Of a stretch of DNA of 64,000 nt, positions 50,915-59,983 are shown piece by piece; position 1 is the stretch's first letter, and each line of letters begins with the position of its first letter. Made by a program: the position numbers and the translations under genes. This DNA is from Arthrobacter sp. efr-133-R2A-120 (GTDB taxonomy: Bacteria; Actinomycetota; Actinomycetes; Actinomycetales; Micrococcaceae): assembly GCF_030209835.1 (NCBI RefSeq), contig NZ_JARVRF010000061.1, forward strand, positions 1 through 64,000, given 5' to 3'. The notes beneath the pieces were generated by a model, which saw nothing but the letters and a program-made list of their open reading frames with translations, searched no databases and was not told where the DNA came from.

Positions 50915-52585
50915 TCACGCGGGCGGGGTCGGGTCCAGGCCGAGCAATTCACGGAGGAATGCGCCCGCTGTTGCGTGTTTCCGGAACAGCTGGCCCGTGA
51001 GTGCTTCCGTGCCGCGGAGGGGTTCCCGGGTGGGCACCCGCTGAAGTTTCCCGATCCCGGGAACGTCGAAGATGACCGAATCCCAACTCGCGCCGACCAC
51101 GTCCTTGCCAAAGCTGGAAACACACTTCCCGCGGAAATATGCGCGGGTATCCGACGGCGGTTCGATGACGGCCCGGTTGATTGCGGCGTCGTCGACGATA
51201 GTCTGCATGCGGTCGCGGGAAAGCATGCGGTAGTACAGGCCTTTTTCCGGCCTCACGTCGGACCATTGCAAATCGACAAGGCCCAGGCGGGCATCGTTCC
51301 ATTCCAGACCGTCACGGTTCCGGTAGCCATCAAGCAGGGACATCTTCGCCAGCCATTCGACAGAAGACGCGGCACCTGCGGGGTTGCTCCCCAATAGCCC
51401 CAGCGTCGACTCCCAACGCTCCAAGACATCACGGGTGTGGCCGTCTCCACTGAAGGAATCGGAGACCCCGGTTTCCTGGCCAAGCTTCGCCGCAGCCTCG
51501 TAGTACATCCACTGGATGTCAAGGGCTGTCACGCGCCGTCCGTCGAGCAGCCTGACGGTGGCAGTCAGGGAAGTGTCGTGGCTGATTGCCTGCAGGCCCG
51601 CCACCGGCTCATGTACTTCGATCTTCGGAGCCTGGCCCGCTTCGATAAGGCTCAGGACCAAAGCCGTGGTGCCGAACTTCAAGTAGTTCGACACCTGGCT
51701 GAGGTTGGCGTCGCCGATGATGACATGCAGTCGCCGATACTTGTCGGCGGTGGCGTGCGGTTCATCCCGGGTATTGATGATCGGACGCCTGATAGTGGTT
51801 TCCAGCCCCACCTCGGCTTCGAAGAAATCCGCGCGTTGACTGATCTGGAACCCGGCAGTTGAACCGTCCTGGCCCTTGCCGAGCCGGCCTGCACCGCAGA
51901 TGACCTGGCGCGTGACGAAGAACGGTGTCAGGCCTCGGACAATGTCCCCGAAAGGCACGGAACGCGGCATGAGGTAGTTCTCGTGGGAACCGTAGGACAC
52001 CGATTTGTTGTCGGTGTTGTTCTTGTACAGATTGATGGCCGGCAAATCGGGATCGGCTGCCACCTTCCGAACCGTGGCGAGGGCAACGAGGTCGCCAGCC
52101 GCGTCCCACGCGACGATGTCACGGGGATTCGTGACCTCGGGGCTGGAATACTCCGGATGGGCATGGTCCACGTAGAGCCGGGCCCCGTTGCCGAGGACCA
52201 TGTTCATCAGCAACGATCCTGACTCGTCGCCGCCGTCGGCCTCCAGCTCCTGGCGGCCGTATGCCAGCGCGACGGCTTCGGCGTCGAGCACGGGGGGCCT
52301 GTCAGTCAGCTGGCTGGGATCGGCGGCGCTGCGCTCCACCGTCCAACCGCGCGCGTCATGCAGCGGTTCTTCGTCCGTATAGTCCCAGCGGGTCTCAGCG
52401 CCGCCGGCCGCGCGCTGACGCGTGAGGTTGGCGTAGGCCTGGATGATCCGTGCGGACATCATCGTGGCGTTCGCCCCCGGTGCGGACGGCGAATGGATAC
52501 CGTATTCAGTTTCCGAACCCATCACCCGCATGGCCCCGCCCACGGGAAGCTTGTCCGAAGGCAGGCCTTCCGGCCGGGCCGTCAC
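50915..52585 (-). CDS. dop: Pup deamidase/depupylase Dop
   Basis: PafA homologue that deamidates the terminal Gln of Pup and also removes Pup from proteins. VMGSETEYGIHSPS holds the metal-binding Glu; LYVDHAHPEYSSPEVTNPRD corresponds to the PafA D57 segment; NTRDEPHATADKYRRLHVIIGDANLSQ binds nucleotide. The Dop-loop region (about 55-100, including DYTDEEPLHDARGW) distinguishes it from PafA. The frame starts with GTG 52585, which overlaps the arc stop (GTGA), giving 556 residues; an internal ATG at 52531 begins MRVMGSETEYG, nearer the usual N-terminus, and is a real alternative. Confidence 0.93.
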   Translation of the reverse strand: MTARPEGLPSDKLPVGGAMRVMGSETEYGIHSPSAPGANATMMSARIIQAYANLTRQRAAGGAETRWDYTDEEPLHDARGWTVERSAADPSQLTDRPPVLDAEAVALAYGRQELEADGGDESGSLLMNMVLGNGARLYVDHAHPEYSSPEVTNPRDIVAWDAAGDLVALATVRKVAADPDLPAINLYKNNTDNKSVSYGSHENYLMPRSVPFGDIVRGLTPFFVTRQVICGAGRLGKGQDGSTAGFQISQRADFFEAEVGLETTIRRPIINTRDEPHATADKYRRLHVIIGDANLSQVSNYLKFGTTALVLSLIEAGQAPKIEVHEPVAGLQAISHDTSLTATVRLLDGRRVTALDIQWMYYEAAAKLGQETGVSDSFSGDGHTRDVLERWESTLGLLGSNPAGAASSVEWLAKMSLLDGYRNRDGLEWNDARLGLVDLQWSDVRPEKGLYYRMLSRDRMQTIVDDAAINRAVIEPPSDTRAYFRGKCVSSFGKDVVGASWDSVIFDVPGIGKLQRVPTREPLRGTEALTGQLFRKHATAGAFLRELLGLDPTPPA

Positions 52586-54396
52586 AGGTACTGGCCGGTG
52601 TTGGGAGTCGTTTCGATCGACTTCCCGGGCTCCTGGCCGGCCTTGCCCTGGACGATGGTGCGGATGTAGGTGATGCGTTCGCCCTTCTTGCCCGAGATGC
52701 GTGCCCAGTCATCCGGGTTGGTGGTGTTGGGCATGTCCTCGTGTTCGCGGAATTCGTCGACGACGGCGCGCAGGAAGTGGTCTATCCGCAGCCCTTTCTG
52801 CTGGGTCAGCAGGAGGTCCTTGATGGCGTACTTCTTGGCCCGGTCCACGACGTTCTGGACGACGGCTCCGGAATTGAAGTCCTTGAAGTAGAGCATCTCG
52901 GTATCGCCGTTGGCGTAGGTGACTTCGAGATACTCGTTGGACTTCTCCGTCGAATACATGGCTTCAACGGTGCGTTGGATAATGGCGTCGACCGTGGCCT
53001 GGACATCGCCGCCGTGCTCCGCCAGATCCGTCGCGTGGAAAGGAAGGTCAGTGGTGATGTATTTGGCGAAAATGTCGGCGGCCGCTTCGGCGTCGGGCCG
53101 CTGGATCTTGACCTTCACGTCCAGCCGGCCGGGACGAAGAATCGCCGGATCGATCATGTCTTCACGGTTCGAGGCGCCGATCACGATCACGTTGTCCAGC
53201 CGTTCGACGCCATCGATCTCGCTCAGGAGCTGCGGGACGATGGTTGTTTCGACGTCGGAAGAGACACCGGTGCCGCGGGTGCGGAACAGCGAGTCCATCT
53301 CGTCGAAGAACACCACCACGGGGCTGCCATCCGAGGCCTTCTCCCGGGCGCGCGCAAAGATCAGGCGGATGTGCCGCTCTGTTTCGCCCACGTACTTATC
53401 AAGGAGTTCAGGTCCCTTGATGTTCAGGAAGTAGCTCTTCAGGTCCACGTTGCCGGCCCGTTCGGAGGCGCGGGCGGCAAGCGAGTTGGCAACAGCCTTC
53501 GCGATCAGCGTCTTGCCGCAGCCCGGAGGACCGTAAAGCAGGATGCCCTTGGGCGCTTTGAGCCCGTGTTCGCGGTACAGGTCCGGGTGCAGGAACGGGA
53601 GTTCCACCGCGTCACGGATCTGTTCGATTTGCGGGCCCAGGCCGCCGATGTCCTCGTAGGTAATATCCGGGACTTCCTCGAGGACCAGGTTTTCGACCTC
53701 TGCCCGGGGCACCTTCTCCAAGGCGTAGCCCGTGCGGGAATCCAGCGACAAGGCATCACCGACGCGCAGGTGCACCTTCTGCAGGGCGCCTGAAAGCCGG
53801 ACTACCCGCTCTTCATCGGCCCTGCCCACTACGAGGGCGCGGTCCGTGCCAAGCATTTCCTTGAGCGTGACGAGTTCGCCTGCCCGTTCATAGCCCAGGC
53901 CGGTCACCACGAGCAGGGCCTCATTGAGGAGGACTTCCTGTCCAACGGCCAACTGGTTGATGTTCACGAGCGGGCTGACGCCCACGCGCATCTTGCGGCC
54001 GGCATTGAAGATGTCAACCGATTCCTCAGTGGCCGCCTGGCCGGTGCTGCCCGCCGTTGGCTGGCGCCTGGGATTGATCTGCAAGATGGTCCCGAAGCTG
54101 TACGGCGGTTGGCCGTCCTGCTCAAGGGCGCCTTTGAGCCGCAGGATTTCGGCCTTCGCCGTTTCCAGCATGGTCACAAGCTTGGTGTTGTTCTGGGTGG
54201 CGGCGGCAAGCTGACGGTCGATGTGGCGCAGCTTGTCTCGAAGGATGTTTATCTGGCGTTCCGCGACGGTGAGTTCCGCGGAGTCGTCCACCGGTTGGAT
54301 TGCCCCACCCCCGTGTCCCGCTTTTCCCTCAGTCACAGCCTTGTTCGATGGCTCCTCCGGTGTTGTTCGCCCGAAGTCATTGTTCGACGTATCCAC
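52582..54396 (-). CDS. arc: Proteasome-associated AAA ATPase ARC/Mpa
   Basis: Hexameric unfoldase of 604 residues that recognises Pup and threads targets into the proteasome. Order: N-terminal coiled coil (about 40-95) that grips Pup, two OB-type domains (about 95-245), AAA module with Walker A YGPPGCGKT and Walker B VVFFDEMDSLF, and a C-terminal GQYL motif that opens the PrcA gate. The GTG at 54396 follows GGAAGGAGC. Its stop overlaps the start of dop. Length and motifs are normal for the family. Confidence 0.97.
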   Translation of the reverse strand: MDTSNNDFGRTTPEEPSNKAVTEGKAGHGGGAIQPVDDSAELTVAERQINILRDKLRHIDRQLAAATQNNTKLVTMLETAKAEILRLKGALEQDGQPPYSFGTILQINPRRQPTAGSTGQAATEESVDIFNAGRKMRVGVSPLVNINQLAVGQEVLLNEALLVVTGLGYERAGELVTLKEMLGTDRALVVGRADEERVVRLSGALQKVHLRVGDALSLDSRTGYALEKVPRAEVENLVLEEVPDITYEDIGGLGPQIEQIRDAVELPFLHPDLYREHGLKAPKGILLYGPPGCGKTLIAKAVANSLAARASERAGNVDLKSYFLNIKGPELLDKYVGETERHIRLIFARAREKASDGSPVVVFFDEMDSLFRTRGTGVSSDVETTIVPQLLSEIDGVERLDNVIVIGASNREDMIDPAILRPGRLDVKVKIQRPDAEAAADIFAKYITTDLPFHATDLAEHGGDVQATVDAIIQRTVEAMYSTEKSNEYLEVTYANGDTEMLYFKDFNSGAVVQNVVDRAKKYAIKDLLLTQQKGLRIDHFLRAVVDEFREHEDMPNTTNPDDWARISGKKGERITYIRTIVQGKAGQEPGKSIETTPNTGQYL

Positions 54397-54497
54397 GAAG
54401 CATCAGCTCCTTCCCGCTTTCTATAAATAGACCTTAGCCCTCAAAAGCGTCGGGAAACCTGTGACATCCGGAATGCGGACCAGTTTGTGATCTTTCC

Positions 54498-55550
54498 TTA
54501 GGGAGCGGGTGTGGGGTCGTCCTTGACGTTGGTGCCGGCAATCGCATCCCGTGCCGCCCGCCGCAGTTTCTTGTCGGAAACCGCTCGCTCTCCTACGGCT
54601 CCCGGTGTCCAGGCATTCAGGTCCTCTTCGCTGAACTCGGTCTTGGAAGGACGCCGTTTGACGGAGATCCCGGTCACGCCGTCGGCGAGGCGACGGGTCA
54701 CCAGGAGGAAGCCGGTGTGGGCCACCATGCGGTGGTCGGGACGGACGGCAAGGCCCTCAAGGTGCCAGCCACGGACCATGGACTCCCAGGCGTCCGGTTC
54801 CGTGAAGCGCCCGTCGGCGCGGATGGCTTCGGCGGTACGGGACAGCTGGGTCACCGTGGCCACATAGTTGATCCACACGCCACCAGGGGCCAAAACAGTC
54901 GCTACGGCGTCGAGGCATTCCCACGGAGCGAGCATGTCCAGCACCACACGGTCCACGGATCCGGGCTCTTCGCTGCGGACAACTTCTTCCTGGAAGTCGC
55001 CCAGCGAGATCTTCCAGGCCGGGTGCGGACCGCCGAAAATGGTTTCCACGTTGCCGCGGGCGATGTCGGCGAATTCCTCGCGACGCTCGAAAGAGTGCAG
55101 GTAACCGCCGTCGCCCACTGCACGAAGCAGGGAGATCGAAAGGGCGCCGGAACCAACGCCGGCTTCCACGACGCGGGCACCCGGGAAGATATCGGCCATG
55201 GTGACGATCTGGCCGGCATCCTTGGGGTAGACCACTGCGGCGCCGCGGGGCATGGACAGCACGAAGTCCGAGAGCAGCGGACGGAGCGTCTGGTATTGCT
55301 GGCCGATGTTGTTGGCCACCACCGAGCCGTCAACCTGGCCGATGATTTCGTCGTGGTTGAGGAAGCCGCGGTGCGTGTGGAAGGCGCCGCCTTCCTCCAA
55401 GGTGATGGTGTTCATCCGGCCGCGTTCGTCCGTGAGTTGAACCCGCTCGCCCACCCGGAACGGCCCTCGGCGCCGTGCCGCACCGGTCGGCTGGATGGCT
55501 GCGTCGGCGGCGCCGGTGGCCGTGTAGTTGGCGGCGGTTTCGCTGCTCAT
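54498..55550 (-). CDS. trmI: tRNA (adenine-58-N1)-methyltransferase TrmI
   Basis: SAM-dependent enzyme of 350 residues making m1A58 in tRNA. The N-terminal beta domain (about 30-90) is followed by a Rossmann methyltransferase domain with VVEAGVGSGALSISLLRAVG binding SAM and the catalytic-site aspartate in VVLDMLAPWE. ATG 55550 is chosen because GAGG lies 9 bases upstream; the frame to 55586 has none. In actinobacteria trmI regularly precedes arc, as here, 101 bases away. The C-terminal tail is acidic/basic mixed and not conserved. Confidence 0.93.
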   Translation of the reverse strand: MSSETAANYTATGAADAAIQPTGAARRRGPFRVGERVQLTDERGRMNTITLEEGGAFHTHRGFLNHDEIIGQVDGSVVANNIGQQYQTLRPLLSDFVLSMPRGAAVVYPKDAGQIVTMADIFPGARVVEAGVGSGALSISLLRAVGDGGYLHSFERREEFADIARGNVETIFGGPHPAWKISLGDFQEEVVRSEEPGSVDRVVLDMLAPWECLDAVATVLAPGGVWINYVATVTQLSRTAEAIRADGRFTEPDAWESMVRGWHLEGLAVRPDHRMVAHTGFLLVTRRLADGVTGISVKRRPSKTEFSEEDLNAWTPGAVGERAVSDKKLRRAARDAIAGTNVKDDPTPAP

Positions 55551-55668
55551 GGGTGTTTCCTCGCTCCTGTACGGCTGGGCCGTCATTTGTTGCCGCAGTT
55601 ACTGCTTAGTGATGCGCACTGCCGGCCTGGTTATTTCACGGCCGGCAGGTAACTCTACCGGGAAGGTC

Positions 55669-56838
55669 CTATGGGCGTCCGCTCCGCCGGGCTACTTTAC
55701 CTGTAATGGCTGTCACTACGGCCTGCTGCCGTAGCAGGCCCATGACCGTACCGCGTTCGTCCACGACGGCGTATTCGGCGCCGCTGAGCTGCGCCAAATA
55801 CTGGATCAGTTCCTGGCCGCTGGACGTCCAGGGGACGTAGGCGCCGTCGGCGAGCGGGGTCGAGACTGCGGTCACAAGCGTTGTGTACACCTCAGAGGGC
55901 GGCACGGCTGCCGTGGCATGCGGATCGACGAGACCCTGCGGCCGCCCATCCGGTCCGCAGATCACGACGGCGGGAGTGCCGTTGGGTGCCACGCGCAAGA
56001 CGTCGGCGACGGTGGCCGAGTTCGGAATCCCGACGGCGGGTTCGGCCAAAGCTGAGGCACTCACCAAAGGGAGTCGGCCGCGGAGCGTGGCCTGCTTGAT
56101 CGCACCGGAGGCGCCCATCCACAGGAAGCTGCAAACAAGGAAGGTGATGAGCATAAGGCTGAGATCGGGGGTATTTCCACTCAGAACTGGCAGTACGACG
56201 AACCAAACAACCAGGACGATCACGATGACCCGTCCGGCCCAGCCAGCCGCCACCGTCCCCTTTTCCTGGCTGCCGGTCACTTTCCATACCGCGGACTCCA
56301 CCAGGCGACCACCGTCAAGAGGCAGGCCCGGGAGGACATTGAAGATGCCGATCAGCAAATTGGCCCACATGAGGATGTTCGTCAGCGTGTCCCCTACCCC
56401 GGTGAAGACACCGGCCTGCAGCAATAGCCAGGCACCGCCCGCAAGGACAAAGTTGGCCGCGGGTCCTGCCAAGGCAACAACCACCGAGCGGCCCGGGGAA
56501 GCGATGAAACTCTCGAACTGGGTGTGCCCGCCCCAGAGATTCAAAACGATCTTCTCTGTGGGCCAGTTGAAGGCCTTGGCGCTCAAAGCGTGGGCAAGTT
56601 CGTGGACGAGCACGGAGAGCGCGAGGAGGAGTGCGTAGGCAAAGGCAACGAAGTAGGCGCCGATTCCCAAGGAGTGGTTCCGGATGAGCAGCGCTGGTCC
56701 ATAGACGATCACCGTGAACGCGGCGATGATGAACCAGGAGTACGCAAGATACACGGGGATTCCCGCGATGCGGCCGAGTGGAATGCCGTCCTTCCTGCTG
56801 CTACGCGTGCTGTGGCCACCGTTCCGGGGAGTGCTCAC
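55669..56838 (-). CDS. Site-2 protease family metallopeptidase with CBS domains
   Basis: Membrane-embedded zinc protease of 389 residues. Zinc-binding H79-E80-L-A-H83 lies in the second or third helix; the third ligand is the Asp in NVLPGLPLDGGRLVES. Six or so transmembrane helices occupy about 25-245, then a pair of CBS domains (about 255-385) that may sense adenosine nucleotides. Such proteases cut anti-sigma factors or other membrane proteins; this CBS-bearing type has no known substrate. GTG 56838 directly follows the HAD stop (TAAGTG), so translation is coupled. Confidence 0.9.
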   Translation of the reverse strand: MSTPRNGGHSTRSSRKDGIPLGRIAGIPVYLAYSWFIIAAFTVIVYGPALLIRNHSLGIGAYFVAFAYALLLALSVLVHELAHALSAKAFNWPTEKIVLNLWGGHTQFESFIASPGRSVVVALAGPAANFVLAGGAWLLLQAGVFTGVGDTLTNILMWANLLIGIFNVLPGLPLDGGRLVESAVWKVTGSQEKGTVAAGWAGRVIVIVLVVWFVVLPVLSGNTPDLSLMLITFLVCSFLWMGASGAIKQATLRGRLPLVSASALAEPAVGIPNSATVADVLRVAPNGTPAVVICGPDGRPQGLVDPHATAAVPPSEVYTTLVTAVSTPLADGAYVPWTSSGQELIQYLAQLSGAEYAVVDERGTVMGLLRQQAVVTAITGKVARRSGRP

Positions 56839-57570
56839 TTAGTTTGCCTGTCCAAGGAAAGCCGCGGCGGGCATGTTGGCGGAAGCGCGGGCGGCGACAA
56901 GCGCTTCAAGGTCGGAGACCTTCCGTCCCTGGAGGGTGTCCCAGGTTGCCCGGCGAGGATCCTCAGGCAACGGCATTTGGTGCGGAATTCCGACCGTGAC
57001 CACCCCGGAGGCGATCGCGGACGCGACTCCCGGGACGGAATCCTCGAGAGCGACGCAGTGATCGGCGGTCAGCCCGGGGTCCGTGTCCCGGAGTCGCTCG
57101 ACGGCGGCGAGGTAAGCCTCGGGGTGGGGTTTTCCTTGGCTGACGGTGTCCCCGGTGATGAGGAACTCGAAGTAGGGCTTGGGGAGGTTGGCGACGACTT
57201 CCCGCGCCATCGGGCCTTCGGACATTGTCACGAGGGCGCAGCGGACGCCCGATTGATACAGCTCGTCAAGCAACTCCTTGGCACCGGGCCGCCACGGCAC
57301 CTCGACGCGGAGGCGGTCGATGACCTGGGCGCTCAAGGAGTCAACGATCTCCCGCTTTTCCAAGTCCACTCCAGCCCTTTGGAGAATGCCGGCCGAGTGC
57401 ATGAGCGATTGTCCTACGAGCTGCATGGCTTGTTCGTGGCTCCAGGCGCCTCCGTAGGACTCCACGAGGGTGCGCTCTGCGGCAATCCAGTACGGCTCGG
57501 TGTCCACCAGGGTGCCATCCATGTCCCATAGCGCGGCTTTGAGCAGGGGCTGGGTGGCTGAAGCAAGCAT
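56839..57570 (-). CDS. HAD family hydrolase (beta-phosphoglucomutase-like phosphatase)
   Basis: Phosphatase of 243 residues. Nucleophile D16 and acid D18 are in LWDMDGTLVDTEPYW; the helical cap is of the C1 type; motif II is VTMSEGP, and the later motifs are GKPHPEAYL and ALEDSVPGVASAIASG. The substrate cannot be named; it may be a sugar phosphate. ATG 57570 has no ribosome site, and TAGACT lies 6 bases upstream, suggesting a leaderless mRNA. It is divergent from the PAC2 gene and heads a two-gene unit with the site-2 protease. Confidence 0.88.
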   Translation of the reverse strand: MLASATQPLLKAALWDMDGTLVDTEPYWIAAERTLVESYGGAWSHEQAMQLVGQSLMHSAGILQRAGVDLEKREIVDSLSAQVIDRLRVEVPWRPGAKELLDELYQSGVRCALVTMSEGPMAREVVANLPKPYFEFLITGDTVSQGKPHPEAYLAAVERLRDTDPGLTADHCVALEDSVPGVASAIASGVVTVGIPHQMPLPEDPRRATWDTLQGRKVSDLEALVAARASANMPAAAFLGQAN

Positions 57571-57582
57571 GCCTAAAGTCTA
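57568..57582 (-). promoter_or_regulatory. Leaderless-type -10 (TAGACT) before the HAD gene
   Basis: TAGACT (57582-57577, minus) is 6 bases before ATG 57570. Confidence 0.5.
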
Positions 57583-57677
57583 CGTGGAAGGAGAGCGGGC
57601 AATTGCCGTTCTACGCCCGGGGCGAAGTATGGCCACGCCGGTCCCCTCACGCCATGCATCGGTGGCGGTGTTGGACG

Positions 57678-57692
57678 TAGGGTGAGTGAATG
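57678..57692 (+). promoter_or_regulatory. Leaderless-type -10 (TAGGGT) before the PAC2 gene
   Basis: TAGGGT (57678-57683) is 6 bases before ATG 57690. The same bases could act as a poor ribosome site (AGGGTGAG), so the call is tentative. Confidence 0.4.
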
Positions 57693-58595
57693 AACAGTTT
57701 GGACGGAGCCCCTGACGGACAGGCCACTTCACCGGAGCCTGAGCGCCTTCTCCAGCCTGTAGCCGAAGGCCAGCGCATCACCGTGATGCTGGCGGCTTTC
57801 GAAGGTTGGAACGACGCAGGCGAGGCGGCCAGCGATTCCCTGCACTACTTGAACAAGTTGTGGCAGGGAAAGAAAGTGGCATCCGTTGATGCCGACGATT
57901 ACTACGACTTCCAGTTCACCAGGCCGACCGTGCGACGCACGGCAGCCGGGACGCGCAAGGTGAAATGGCCTTCCACGCGCCTGTACAAGGCCAGCGTCCC
58001 GGACAGCAACGTGGATGTGGTGTTCGTGCTCGGCACCGAGCCTTCCTATCGCTGGCGCGCCTATACGGCCGAGCTTCTGGTCCATGCCGAAACGCTCAAA
58101 GTCGACTATGTGGTGTTGATCGGCGCCCTTCTGGCCGATGTCCCGCACAGCCGCCCGATCCCTGTCAGCACCACCTCGGACGACAGCGGATTGCGGCAGC
58201 GCTTGAACCTCGAGGCTTCGCAATACGAGGGTCCGGTCGGCATTGTGGGCGTGCTGGCGGAATTCGCGCTGCTCGCGGGCTTGCCCACCGTGTCGCTGTG
58301 GGCGGCCGTGCCGCACTATGTCGCCCAACCGCCTTCCCCCAAAGCGCAACTCGCCATCTTGAACAGGATCGAGGACCTGCTCCAAGTGCCCCTGGACACC
58401 CATGCCCTCAACGAGGAATCCGAGGCGTGGGAGCGCGGCGTGGACGAACTGGCCACTGAAGACCCCGAAATCGCCGCCTACGTGCGGCAGCTCGAGGAGG
58501 CCAAGGACACGGCCGACCTGCCGGAGGCGAGTGGCGAATCCATCGCGCGCGAATTCGAGCGCTACCTCAAGCGCAGGGGCAAGGACAAACCCTAA
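57690..58595 (+). CDS. PAC2 family protein (proteasome-assembly-chaperone-like)
   Basis: A 301-residue soluble protein with the PAC2 fold: VMLAAFEGWNDAGEAASDSLHYL at about 30-52, then VFVLGTEPSYRWRAYTAELL and VGIVGVLAEFALLAGLPTVSLWAAVPHYV. Eukaryotic and archaeal relatives assist proteasome assembly. Its presence near the Pup-proteasome locus is intriguing but 7 kb away and on the other strand, and the PAC2 family is widespread in actinobacteria. The C-terminal 60 residues are acidic, helical and end in a basic tail. Confidence 0.9.
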   Translation: MNSLDGAPDGQATSPEPERLLQPVAEGQRITVMLAAFEGWNDAGEAASDSLHYLNKLWQGKKVASVDADDYYDFQFTRPTVRRTAAGTRKVKWPSTRLYKASVPDSNVDVVFVLGTEPSYRWRAYTAELLVHAETLKVDYVVLIGALLADVPHSRPIPVSTTSDDSGLRQRLNLEASQYEGPVGIVGVLAEFALLAGLPTVSLWAAVPHYVAQPPSPKAQLAILNRIEDLLQVPLDTHALNEESEAWERGVDELATEDPEIAAYVRQLEEAKDTADLPEASGESIAREFERYLKRRGKDKP

Positions 58596-58597
58596 CC

Positions 58598-58660
58598 CAA
58601 CGCGGGGTCACTTACGGCCCGTCCAAGGGGACATTATGGGCCGTAAGTGACCCCGCGTTG
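58598..58660. terminator. Bidirectional terminator or palindromic repeat, 23-bp perfect arms
   Basis: Arms 58598-58620 and 58638-58660 are exact reverse complements over 23 bases (inner part GGGGTCACTTACGGCCC) with a 17-base loop. It fills the gap between convergent PAC2 and mshC genes and starts 3 bases after the PAC2 stop. TTTAGATATT follows on the plus strand. Its length is unusual for a plain terminator; it may be a dispersed repeat. Confidence 0.8.
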
Positions 58661-58668
58661 TTTAGATA

Positions 58669-59979
58669 TTAGAGCTCGACGCCGAGCAATCCGTTGATCG
58701 CGTCGCTCACCAGGGCGGAATCCATCGCGCTGGGCTGGGCCCCTTCAGGATTGGCTCGGTGCGAGTCGGCGAGGGCCGCAGCGGCCCAGGCGTCGACGGC
58801 GGCGATCGCACCCGGAGCATTGAGGTCGTTGGCGAGCTCGGCGCGCATCCGCGTCAGCAGCTCCGCCGCTGTTCCCTCAGGAGCGATGTCCCGGGCGGCC
58901 CGCCACGTGTTGAGCCGTTCCTTGGCCTGGGCGAATCCTTCATCGGTCCAGGACCAATCCGAGCGGTAGTGGTTGGCCAGGATCGCCAGGCGGATTGCTA
59001 CGGGCTCTTCGCCCGCGGCACGGAGCTTGGATACCAGCACCAGGTTGCCCTTGGACTTGCTCATCTTTTCGCCGTCCAGGCCAACCATTCCGGCGTGGGC
59101 GTAGTGGCGTGCCAAAGGGATGCCACTGAGCGAATACGCGTGTCCGGCGCCCATTTCGTGGTGCGGGAAGACGAGGTCAGATCCGCCGCCCTGCACAGTG
59201 AAGGGAGCTGGCAGGTACTTCTGGGCGATGACAGTACATTCAATATGCCAGCCGGGACGTCCGTCGCCGAGGCTTGCGCCCGGCCAGCTCGGCTCGCCGT
59301 CGCGGGCCACGCGCCATAGCAAAGGATCAAGGGGATTTCGCTTGCCGGACCGGCCGGGATCGCCGCCGCGTTCGGCGAAAAGTTCCAGCATTTCAACTTC
59401 GCCGAGTCCCGAGATGTCGCCGAGTGTCCACGCGTCCGGGCTATCCGACGCCTTGCCGGCTGCTTCGACGTCGTAATAGACGTCGCCGTCGGGTTCGCCG
59501 CCGGTGCCGTGTACGCGGTAGGCGAGCTTGTCCGCAATCAATTTCTCGATAGCCGGAACAATCATCGGGATCGCCTCGACGGCTCCGATGTAGTGATTCG
59601 GAGCCAACACATTGAGGGCGTCCATGTCGGTCTGGAAAAGCTCAATCTGGCTCGCTGCCAGCTCACGCCAGTCAACGCCGGTGGCGGTGGCGCGCTCCAG
59701 GAGGGGATCATCGACGTCGGTGACGTTCTGGACGTACGCAACCCGCTGGCCGCTGTCGCGCCAGGCCCGGTTGAGCAGGTCGAAGGCGACGTAGCTGGCC
59801 GCGTGGCCCATGTGGGTGGCGTCGTAGGGCGTGATGCCGCAGACGTACATGGATTGCTCCGCGCGTGGCTCGACTTCCACCAGGGCCCTGAGGGCGGTAT
59901 CGAACAGCCTCAACGGGGGCGTGCTGCCGGGTAGTTCAGGCACAGGGCGGGAGATCCACGATTTCACAGCCTCAACCAT
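58669..59979 (-). CDS. mshC: L-cysteine:1D-myo-inositol 2-amino-2-deoxy-alpha-D-glucopyranoside ligase (mycothiol synthesis)
   Basis: A cysteinyl-tRNA-synthetase-like ligase of 436 residues that adds cysteine to glucosaminyl-inositol using ATP, the third main step of mycothiol synthesis. It has zinc-site CGITPYDATHMGHAASY (HIGH motif), HIECTVIAQKYL, DLVFPHHEMGAGHAYS and the KMSKSKGN loop, but lacks the CysRS tRNA-binding C-terminus. N-terminal KSWISRPVPELPG is characteristic. ATG 59979 is chosen; the frame upstream overlaps uppP. It follows uppP by 4 bases in an operon. Confidence 0.94.
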   Translation of the reverse strand: MVEAVKSWISRPVPELPGSTPPLRLFDTALRALVEVEPRAEQSMYVCGITPYDATHMGHAASYVAFDLLNRAWRDSGQRVAYVQNVTDVDDPLLERATATGVDWRELAASQIELFQTDMDALNVLAPNHYIGAVEAIPMIVPAIEKLIADKLAYRVHGTGGEPDGDVYYDVEAAGKASDSPDAWTLGDISGLGEVEMLELFAERGGDPGRSGKRNPLDPLLWRVARDGEPSWPGASLGDGRPGWHIECTVIAQKYLPAPFTVQGGGSDLVFPHHEMGAGHAYSLSGIPLARHYAHAGMVGLDGEKMSKSKGNLVLVSKLRAAGEEPVAIRLAILANHYRSDWSWTDEGFAQAKERLNTWRAARDIAPEGTAAELLTRMRAELANDLNAPGAIAAVDAWAAAALADSHRANPEGAQPSAMDSALVSDAINGLLGVEL

Positions 59980-59983
59980 AGTG

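Noticed and set aside
52450..53793. 447-residue plus-strand frame opposite arc and dop
   Set aside because: Antisense shadow of the well-conserved arc gene; no domain is recognisable in it.
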